Positions 1 to 10,400 of a stretch of DNA of 64,000 nucleotides are shown here, one piece after another; positions within the stretch are counted from its first letter, which is position 1, and the number at the start of each line of letters is the position of its first letter. Made by a program: the position numbers and the translations under genes. Location of the stretch: the NCBI GenBank assembly GCA_022432975.1, contig CM039502.1, positions 2,470,375 through 2,534,374 on the forward strand, read 5' to 3'. The notes under the pieces are model-generated. The model searched no databases. It saw nothing but the letters and a program-made list of their open reading frames with translations, and was not told the DNA's origin. The DNA is from Begonia masoniana (lineage: Eukaryota > Streptophyta > Magnoliopsida > Cucurbitales > Begoniaceae).

Positions 1-1052
1 TTCCATGCCAACTAATTTTGGTCAATTAGACTCAAAAAGGAAATGAATACTAATTAAATTTTCATTTTAAATAATAAATTATGTTAAAAATGATTGAATA
101 TGTTAATTAAACAGACTTGAAAAAGGAGATATCTTCAACATATTTTCTTTTTTTAAAATAATAATGATAATTATTAAAAAGAAACGTGATTAATTTCACA
201 TTCATATCTAAGCATTTAATTCTCAAATATAAAAGATAATTCGATTAAATGACACTTAATTACTCTACACTCAATTCTTTTTTATAATAATATTTGTTTA
301 ATTATTTCGAGTCATTAAAATAAATTTCTTAGAACGAAAACTTTATTACAAGGGCAGATAAAAAAACATTTATTTTAAGGAAAATCTGATAATCATTAGC
401 ATTTAAGGCCTCATTAATATCGTCATTTAAATAATATTTTAAAAAAATAAAATTGGATAAATTAATATCTTTCAAATTTAGAATTTTTTAAATTTAATGA
501 AAATTTTGGAGTTTTGTTTAAAATTATTGCATAAATATAAATAATACTATGTTTCAACCACTAAAATATGATGGTCATCAAGTATTGTATAATTTATAAA
601 GTATTTTTTTTTATTAAAATTGGAAATTTTTGACTCAATTAATATCACCATGTTTAGCTTCCCCTGAAATCTAGAGAGAGTTCATCATAATTCCTAGGAT
701 TTTGATTTTGGAAAAAAACCAGAATCAAAAACAGAATTCTCTGTTTTGTTGGGACTGACAAATCAGAGGGAGAGGAGAGAGAGAGAGGTCTGCGCTGAGG
801 GGTTGAATTTGTTATCTCTGTTTCCGTTTCAGTTGCCACTCTGACTTTTTAATCTCTCAGTCCACTCCTTAGTTCTTGTCGATCACTCAGATGAACAGTG
901 GCTAATAAAAATCATGGTTTTCGCCTACTGGGTTTGCCGGAGGGAATCCTAATTCTGTTTTCCAAAAAAAAAAAAAGGTTGGATTGTTTTTTGGCTCTCT
1001 GTTTTTTCTCTCTACTGTTTTATTTATCGTCTTCTTAAATTTGGGGTTCATC
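1..1052. other. AT-rich upstream region and 5' leader of the response regulator gene
   Basis: No coding potential is visible on either strand up to about 980. The first 650 bases are very AT-rich. From about 765 to 790 there is a purine-rich GA tract, followed by a pyrimidine-rich leader typical of a plant 5' UTR just before the first ATG at 1053. Confidence 0.6.
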
Positions 1053-3757
1053 ATGACTATGGAGGACCGAGAGGATGCAGTTTCTGGTGAGGCTGACAAG
1101 TTTCCGGTCGGTCTGCGTGTCCTTGTGGTGGACGACGATCTTTGTTGCCTCAAATTGGTGGAGACTATTCTTAAAAAGTGCCGGTTTAATGGTAGCTCTC
1201 CTCACTCTTCAAATTCACTTCAGTTTCATACAGATTTTTGAGTTCGTCTCTGCATCACAAAAAACAAAATCTTCAGTCCCTTGATTTCAATTTTGAAAAT
1301 CTAATTGTTCGAATAATACTAGGTTTATGCTAGGTTTTTTTTTTTTTGCAGTAACGACCACCAGTCAGCCAATGGAAGCATTGAAGATGTTAAGAGAAGA
1401 TAAAAACCGGTTTGAAATTGTAATTACTGATGTAAATATGCCTGGAATGGATGGTTTTAAGCTTCTCGAGCTGATTGGGCTTGAAATGGACCTCCCCGTT
1501 ATAAGTTTGATCTTCTTCATCAAAAAACTCAGATTTCTGTTTCGAATCGATTAATCTGACAGAGGTTTTGACTTTCCGTTTCGATTTTGTTGGCAGTGTT
1601 GTCGGCTCATAGCGACACGAAATACGTTATGAAAGGAGTTCAACACGGGGCCTGCGATTATCTGGTGAAGCCGTGTCGAATGTTGGAGTTGCAGAACATT
1701 TGGCTGCATGTTGTCAAGAGAAAGCATCTGAGCCAGAAGGACAAGAACAATAACAGCACAAATCAAGTTGATGAACAAGGATTGGCACAGCCTGAAAATC
1801 CCAAAAATTCCAATGATTCAAAAGCAGGTGGTCAAAAGAGGAAGGACCGGAACCAAGGGGAGGAAGACGAGAATGGCGAAAGTGAGACCGAAGATCCGGC
1901 TACGACTCAGAAGAAGCCAAGAGTGGTTTGGTCACTCGAGCTGCACCAGAAGTTTGTAGCAGCTATTACTCATTTGACTATTGAAAGTGAGCCTTTTTTT
2001 AGTACAAACAAGTGCTCTGTTTGGATTTTCATCACATATTGCTTAATTCTATACCTTCTCTTCGTCTGCAGAGGCCGTCCCGAAGAAGATTCTCGATTGG
2101 ATGAACATCGAAGGACTCACTCGAGAAAACGTGGCCAGCCATCTTCAGGTTTAGATACTCTCTCCATACTAGTAATGAATTTGAATGAATTCTAATCACT
2201 ACATTAGTATGATTCGATCGGTTTACGACGAAGAACGAAATTTAGAATCGAATTTTTTAACAAACTTTTGATGTCGACACCTTCATATGTCGTTATTGTA
2301 AAAATGTTACACCAATGAGTGCGCGGTTATCGCCTAGACGTTGTTCGATTGAGTTCGGTTAAAGGAGTTGCATTTTATACACTCATTTGGTCATTTGATT
2401 TTGCAGAAATATAGGCTCTCCCTGAAAAGAATTGAGGCTGAAAAAAATAAACAGGACAATCGGATGCACATAAGGTCAATTGAGGGATTTGGGTTGCCGG
2501 AATCTCGAAGATTTCCGACCATTCCATTCTCGTCGACTCCGCCTAGTGGAGTTTTTAGTAGATTCAACTCTCCCTCCGGATTGAACATGAATGGGATTGT
2601 TTCTCCAGGATTAATCCAGCAAAATACTTCTCAGAACATGAACAATTCCTTTGGTTTACGCGGAAAATTCCTGCAAAGCCAATTGCCGGAGTTATTTCAG
2701 GGAAATTCGAGATCATTAGAGGTTAATCCGATTAACAATCTCTCTGGCTTCTCATATCCAACTAGTTTTCCCAACAATAGAGTTGGTTTAGCTAGCTCGA
2801 TAAATCCCGGGCCGAGATTGTTGGCGAATCATTTGCTTTTGCAAGGAAATCAACATGTTCTAGGAGCGGCTCCATTGAAATTGGAATCTTTCAATATTGG
2901 CACAAACGGCGCGTCGAATCTTTTGGGTCATGATCAAAGCAAAAGAGATTGGCAGCAAGAAGTTCATTTGTCTAAATTTCCATTGACCGGCTTCGGATCG
3001 TTCGAAACTCACTATCATCATGAAATGCCTTTGAACAACTCGAGAATATCTCATGCTCGCTCTCCAATCGGTGTTCCATCGATGAATGCAGATCAAAATC
3101 CTCAGCCTAATTTTCTAGTAGACGTCCCCTGCCAAGAAGATCCGATTGGCAGTGCCGTCCAAACTGTGAATTGTATACAAAAGCAGAACAGGGAAGAACA
3201 CAAACCTGTTTTTGGACGCAATCTAATCATTCCACGATGAATCCTCCACCTTTGGCCGATGAAATTATGGGTCAAAATGACATAAGCATGTGTACAAAAT
3301 TCTGATATATCACGATTGATTGCCCAATCCAATGACAGTATGGTATCATTTGGGCAGCTCAATGCGGCCGATAAACCGCTGGCAGACCCGAGCATGAATT
3401 TCAATGCGAACAACTTCTTGAATATGGCACAAGATGGGTTCTTTCAAAGTGACTTTGATTCATTAGATGATATGGTCAATGTGGACGACAAACATGTAAT
3501 CTCTCTAATCTTCCTCCTATATATCTCAAATTATCTCAATCTAAAAATGTCCTTCCAGAAAATAAAATTTTGGTTCGACGATAAATTAAAGTAGTCTGGA
3601 TCGTCAATATTAAGCGTAAAACATAACATTATTCTTCAAAGTGGTCTTGCAACTAGACTAGAACTAACTTTTTTTTTTCTTGATCGAAATTATCATGTTA
3701 TTGATTTAGGAAGCAAATGACAGTACAACGTTAATGGACGGAGTTTTCTGGCCGTGA
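1053..3757 (+). CDS. Type-B response regulator (ARR1/10/12-like transcription factor)
   Basis: Nuclear output factor of the cytokinin two-component phosphorelay. Exons: 1053-1191, 1352-1504, 1597-1986, 2072-2148, 2407-3495, 3710-3757, all with GT-AG borders and matching phases. The receiver domain is complete: acidic triad D27-D29, phospho-acceptor D73 and conserved K122. A basic linker is followed by a GARP/Myb-like DNA-binding domain at about residues 205-265 ([11 protein letters not shown], then the NVASHLQKYR helix split across exons 4 and 5). The long Asn/Ser/Pro-rich C-terminus is the usual activation region. The predicted length of about 632 residues suits the family. In exon 5 the frame hits a TGA at 3238 and a TAA near 3283, yet the same frame is clearly coding again from about 3310 to 3495. 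Two opposite one-base slips in homopolymers (T run near 3209, A run near 3297) restore a continuous protein. I read this as one gene with local errors, not two genes. Confidence 0.9.
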
Positions 3758-4424
3758 TGCTCACTCGGATGGGTCTTGTACAGAGAAAATGGCAATTTCT
3801 TCTGACTTCTAGTCTCGAGAAGGAACTGAACTGGCTAATAGTTTCTACGTGGTTTCATCTTCTTAGTAGCAGAGGCAATCTGGAATTGTTCTTTTGTCGT
3901 TATTAGTTGTTTCAGTTTTGTCTAACTTTGATTGAATAAATGGATTGAGCAACAATTTCTTCAATCTGAACGAGGCTTTTGTTCATCCTGCCTGTTCAAT
4001 TTCTGGGTTTATAGAAATTCAGATCCTTGTCTCTGCTTTACTCTTCTCATAGTTTGATTCAGAAACAGCCAAAAATGGTGTTCGAAAAATAGGTCTCTAA
4101 AAACAGTTTTTGAAATTCAACTTTCCCGTGTGCTACTCCAACCAATGATCATCATTAAAGATTTGATTTAAAGACAGAAACCCATGATCTCAGATCAGCT
4201 TTTGAAAACTAAAAATTGGAAGAACAAATGACATGAATTAAAGTTTATTATAGATTAGGGTCATCAGAAGAACCTGATTTCAGTTCAATCTGTTTCAGAT
4301 AGCACCGTTCTAACATTTGCAATCAGGAATGCAAAAAAAGCAAACAATTAAACAACAAACAAACAAACAAACAAACAAATTTGACAAATAATTACAACCT
4401 CTAGTAGATACCCAGCCATTTTGT
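3758..4424. repeat. Convergent 3' ends with an (AAAC)n microsatellite
   Basis: This stretch lies between the stop of the response regulator (+) and the stop of the CBP60 gene (-). It should hold both 3' UTRs. An AATAAA-like signal lies near 3935. A short AAAC/CAAA repeat occupies about 4355-4379. No ORF is convincing. Confidence 0.6.
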
Positions 4425-7400
4425 TCAGTGTAACTCAGTGAGTTGAGCTCTCCTCTCTGCAGATATCTTCCTCATCATTATTCCCCATCTTAGAGCAACT
4501 TTTATCTTTAGCCATCCAAAGACAGCCTTTCCGCGGTTCATTCCATTCTCCACCGCAAATGGATCAGCCTCGAATGACTCATCATACTTAGGCTCGGTTT
4601 CCTTATCATAAGAGTAACGAGCCTCATTAGAGTGGCCGAATATAGCGGCTAACCCCACTTCTTCTCCAAGTCCTCCGACGCCAAAATGGAATTCAGTATT
4701 CTCCATTTCATCATCTACTAAACATTCCATCCTTGGACCATTATTTAACAGTAACCAGTTTTCTGAACTATAGGAGCATCCTGCTCCAGAAGTTTCACCT
4801 GTTATATACTTAGAGCTGTCGAAGAAACCTACATTTGGACTGCTAAATCGAAATTTCTCCATCATTTCGTCATCCAAAAAATTTTCCAATCCTTGTCCAT
4901 TATTTGGCTGTAGCCAGTCTTTTAAACTGTTGGAGCATCCAGCTCCTGAAGTTTCACCTGTTGTATACATAGAGCTTCCAACGAAACTTTCTGAGTTGAT
5001 GAATGGCATCTCCACATGTGTTTGATTAGTGTTAACAAGTGAAAATCTGAATTGTGGCTGCTCAGACATATTATCTGATTGATTTTGCTGGATAGACTCA
5101 GGAGTTGAATATTGATGGTTTATGGGAGTATGTGTAACATTGTGATTTATAGAACAGGCTTGTTCTTCCCGACATGCCTCTATTTCCTTTGTAGATGTGA
5201 ATGACTGTAGGACATGATCATCATATTCTATAACTTCTTTCCAATTCTCATAAGCTTTCTTCACAAGATAGGATACCTGCAGAAACAGAATGAGTTGCAT
5301 TTTGAGTTGGTTTCTGGAATACTTGTGGCGTGTTTCTTTCTTCCAGACAATTTCAAAGTATCTCTTTCATGAACGAATCTTCAATACCTTGAGTTCATAT
5401 AGAAAATCCAATTGTTTGATTTTAGAATTCAATAACATCACGACTAATGCCACAAGTTTCGTGCACTGTCTGCTTTTGTTGTCGTTAGTAATGTTCGTTT
5501 ATGATGTTTTTTTGTTTCTGCATTAACGACCATCAGTCATCCAAATAGATGAGGTGATCACTAATGTAAAGAGCACAATCTATGTACTAAAACCCATAGT
5601 TCAGAGTGATGAGGACATCAAAATTAGAATTTTATTTATGTTTTATTTATGTTTTACATTAAAAGTATTAAGCTTTTCATTTTTCTAGGTTAACATTATT
5701 ATGCTAATTTATTATTATAGTTTTTAGTATTTTATGGTTTTCTGTTATTTGTTTAATGGGTCATCAGTGTCTTTGTCATTTTCCATGAAGGTCTTATTCT
5801 ATTTAAGGTTTTGCATTGTAAATTAGTGGGTAGATTATGAAGATTATGAGTATGATGAATATGAATTGAGTTGCAATGAATTGCATTCTTCCAATCCCCT
5901 TTTCTCTCTAGTTTCCTCTCTTCTTTCTTTTCTCTCTAGTTTCCCCTCTTCTTTCTTCTTGGCTATATTCTATCTCCCTTTCATTCTCTTTCCCCCCTCT
6001 AAAGCTATAATTCTTATCTCTTATCCGCTGCTACATCAAATTGGTATCAGAGCACAAAGCAATTGTTTCCTCAAACAATTGATTCTGGGCACTCTTTCTT
6101 TTTCTCTCTGTTGGTCACTGTTCATAGCACTGTTCATCTCGCTGTTCATCGGGTTTAAACGTGGTTTCTGTCCGATTTGGCATTTGTTCATCTCGATGTA
6201 CTGTTCATCCGCACTGTTCATTCGTCACTGTTCACCCTTTACTGTTCTCCTTCGTTACTGGTTTCTGAGAAGTTTGTTCTTTTTTTTGGAGATCGGCTCA
6301 CTGTCAATCGAAGCCGCAGACCGTCGGACCCTAGCCGAAAGGATTCTCTGCTGACCGCCGGACCTAGCTGAACGCCGAACGCTGACTGCCGTTCGTCGTT
6401 CAGACCGTCGTTGTTCTTCGGTCCTGCGTGTCGTCGCTCGTTGCTGTTCAGAGTGTCGTTGTTCGACAATTTATTCTGCTGCGTTGAATTTGGTCTTTGG
6501 AGTTTGCTGCCTGGAGTTCTCCGCCCGATTTCGCCGCCGTAGTCCTCTGCTATATCTCTGGTTGCATCGTCGAGGAACCGCAACTACGCAGCAATTGGGA
6601 ATTTCGCTGCCCTGTTCTTGGTTTTCTGCTCGGCTCGTTGGATATCTCCGCCGTTCTCTGTTGCTGTTCTGCAAGTTCTCTCTGTTCTTCATCAAACGAA
6701 AACAACCCTAGGGGCTGCTTCCAGTAAGTAGTTACGGTGGGCTTCATACTTGGGCTTCACAATAGTTGTGCACCAATTTTGCTTTCTTGGTTAACTTGCT
6801 CACTCTTAAGTTGCTGGGACTCACAAGAAAATCCATTAGTAAATCTATTCTCAGCACGCAATCGCAACGGATTCAGGGAGTTCTCTGTCATGATCCTTTA
6901 TCAGTTTATCAATTCTGTTTAATGTCCTAATTTTCGTGTTTATTGCTTGGGTAACTGTTCATCGCTCGGTTCTCCAACGCGGAAAGGACTGATATAATGA
7001 CAAGGAGTTATGCTCAAAATAATCAGCATCGGGAGGCTAGGTTGCAAAGAACGTCAATTGACCACTTTGATCATGTAATACCATATAATGTTTCATTGCC
7101 TATTTTTAGTGTTCTTTCAGATGATTATGATATTTTTGATTGGTTAAAAAAGATAGAAATATTGTTTGGACGTGATGATTATTCTGAGAGAAGAAAAATC
7201 TTGCTAGCCTCTTGGAGTTTCAAAGGGTATGCTAATTTATGGTGGGAAACACTTACGCGAAAGAGAAGAGTAGATGGCAAGGGCGAAATTCGTACATGGG
7301 AGTCAATGAAGTACCTAATAAAAAAGGAGTTTGCTCTAAGACATTACGAACAGAAGTATGGCTCTCGGCAATTTTCGGGGTCACCAAACACATTGGAGCC

Positions 7401-10400
7401 ACCACCATTTCTAGCACACGTACGTAATGAATTTGTTGAAAAGTTCTTCGATGAAGGAAAAGTTAAATTTGAAAAGATTCAACAAGGTCTTGAAAGGCTT
7501 ACCAAGACATTGAAGGAGTTTACTGATGAACAATTGCGGAAGGAAGCAGCAGCTTTAAGAATTTCAAAGAATTTCAGACAATATCGAGCAAGAAAATCTT
7601 ACCTAAGTCTACGGTCATCTGCAATCACTTTGCAAACTGGATTAAGAGCAATGATGGCTCGCAAAAATTTCCGATTCAGAAAAAGCACGAAGGCTGCAAT
7701 AGTTATCCAGGCTCATCTCCGCCACTATATGGTATATTCTTATTTTAAAAGTCTTCAAACAACTGTGTTATATATCCAACGTAGATGGAGAGGAAGAATT
7801 GCACGAAGAGAGCTTATAATGCTTAAAATGGTCGCTTGGAAGACTAAAGCTTTTAAAGAAGCAAAACAAGAGGATGGGAAACACATTGATCAGTCCAGGA
7901 ATTTTGATCGTGATTTTAATGTCGACGACTTGATGGCTTATAAGTGCTATTTTAAACCATATGTTGATCCATTTCTTCCTCCATCTATTGATCCTACTAA
8001 CTCTGTTTTTCTAACATGTCCTATCACAACACGTGAGGATAAAATTGAGGATATTTTAGATGAGCAGATTGTACTTATCAACGAAGGTGAGATCCAACAC
8101 TTCTTTGTATGTTGGATGGGTCGGCCAAACAGTGATTGTATGTGGATTTGCAAAGAGACACTTCAGCATTTGGATCCAGACCTATTGGAGCATCATGATA
8201 TTTCTTTACTAAATTATGGGACAATTCTAAAGATTTTCGATCCAGGCCCCCTGCCACACAAGTTTATGGATGTCGACAGAAGGTTGTACAACCGCTTAAC
8301 TTATGGTTGGGAGGTTGGTTAGTTGTTGTGCTATGGGTCTTTCAACTTGACTGGGAATTTCTCGTTCCCCGGGAGAATTGATGAGGACATCAAAATTAGA
8401 TTTTTATTTATGTTTTATTTATGTTTTACATTAAAAGTATTAAGCTTTTCATTTTTCTAGGTTAGCATTATTATGCTAATTTATTATTATAGTTTTTAGT
8501 ATTTTATGGTTTTCTGTTATTTGTTTAATGGGTCATTAGTGTCTTTGTCATTTTCCATGAAGGTCTTATTCTATTTAAGGTTTTGCATTGTAACTTAGTG
8601 GGTAGATTATGAAGATTATGAGTATGATGAATATGAATTGAGTTGCAATGAATTGCATTCTTCCAATCCCCTTTTCTCTCTAGTTTCCCCTCTTCTTTCT
8701 TCTTGGCTATATTCTATCTCCCTTTCATTCTCTTTCCCCCCTCTAAAGCTATAATTCTTATCTCTTATCCGCTGCTACATCACAGAGTCAATTGCTTTTA
8801 AAATGCCTAATCAGAGTTCTTGATGTGCTAAGCAAATCAGAATTATTTATTTATTCTAATTTAGATCATATATTTTAGGGGTTGTTAGGGACCTGCATGG
8901 AAATCTTTATACTAACAGCTTAAATATTTATTCTATAGCATCAAATAAGTTGACAAACAGGCTAGCTATTATACCAAAATACAAAATATCACTTTCAACC
9001 TAAAGAACAATCCGACCCAAAAATGATAAAATATCTGTAGCCGAGGAAAATATTAGTCCTATAAAGACAGATGATGTACAGTCTAATATGGTCATTCACA
9101 TACAAATGCTCAGAGTTTGTGGTACCATTTATATGCAAAATATGGATTAAACTTGCAGGTCGAATGAGGAAGTAAAAGTCAAGTTTAAAAAAAATCAAAT
9201 TAAATCCATCTTCCCATTTGAAAAGGAAGTTGCATGATAGGAAGAAATTAATCAATCTCCCCGAGTTAGTAAATCTTTTCAAGTATGAGTGACGAGCATT
9301 TATAAAATAATCAGAAAAGCTAAGTAGCTAACCTCTTTGGTCTGTGCAAGTGATTCCAAAGGTAGAACTTTCCTGTCAGTTATACGGCCTTTAAGCTCAT
9401 GAATGTGATTGAACATAACGCCAGTACTTTGACTTCCATCAGTATAGAAAGCATAACACTTCCCACCTGAAAAATCACAAGTCTTGGCATGTTCAATTGT
9501 ACTCTTCCACTTTTTGTCTGTCGTGCGGGTCCCGAGCATCTTTTTTCAACAAAACCAAACTCAAATCAGATATAATACTAAGAAAATAATCGGATTTTCT
9601 TAGTAAAATAGAAGATCTTTACATTTCTTAACTTTAGTGGATCCTTGGCATGAAGGCGAAGTAAATCTTCAACGGTGATTATTCCAGCTTCAAACAATTT
9701 TTCGTGGAGGGTTTTACCCTTAGCTATGCCTTTCAATCTATAGACTTCATCTTGCAGAGCAGGTGGGTAATGTTTCTTGTAAGCTGCAAGTCCGAAGGTT
9801 TAAAAATATATTTAAGCCAAGGTCTGCAAGAACTTCACAAAAGAAACGGCAGGGCAAACATTTAAGGATAAGCTTCTCTCTTCAGAGTATTGAAATTATA
9901 TTCCTATCGATCTCGATTCAGTATAATAAACTATCAATGAATGCAAAAATTGCAAATGTATGTCATTAGGGATTGAGGACTCACATTCTCCCCTCTGATC
10001 TAAAACTGCAAAAGCTTCTGTTTTAGCTTCCATGACACAAGTTCCCTCACAGAATCCTGGGGCCAGCTCAACACCAAGTCTGAATTTCTTCGTTCGAGTC
10101 CAGCTGGAGTTGTCCATGAAAAAGAGATCACCGAGAATTCCCACTCCATCTTTAAGTGTCACTTGTATGTCTCCAATCAGGATTGGGCCTTTGCCATCTC
10201 GTTCTTTCACTTGATGGCTTTTGAAGATCTCGTGCGTCCACCCATCATTAAAATCCTCATCGAAATCGCCTTGGAGCACCAAGACGTTCAGTTTTGCAGT
10301 TGATTCTGGGCCTGTTTTGACGACACAGCTGTCGGTCAAGTCTATCAACATGACATAAATTGCAGATCCTCCCTCTCCTTCAACCTTCTTTCCAGCAAAC

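Larger units (their letters stand above)
5607..8782 (+). mobile_element. Non-autonomous Ty3/gypsy-like LTR retrotransposon in the last CBP60 intron
   Basis: Two near-identical LTRs begin TGATG and end CATCA. They are flanked by a perfect 5-bp target-site duplication, CAGAG, at 5602-5606 and 8783-8787. Just inside the left LTR is a primer-binding site matching the initiator tRNA-Met 3' end. A short purine stretch (GGGAGAA) precedes the right LTR. The interior is only 2.3 kb. It has a roughly 950-bp leader and one ORF, with no protease, reverse transcriptase or RNase H, so the element must be mobilised in trans. The integrase-like C-terminus points to the Ty3/gypsy chromovirus side. Confidence 0.93.

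Noticed and set aside
3241..3320. An extra intron or a second gene in the response regulator
   Set aside because: The frame before and after is the same, the stretch between is coding in a shifted frame, and no GT-AG pair removes it neatly.
5866..6748. Several ORFs on both strands in the retrotransposon leader
   Set aside because: They overlap each other, lie in a low-complexity leader with CACTGTTCATC repeats, and none resembles gag or pol.
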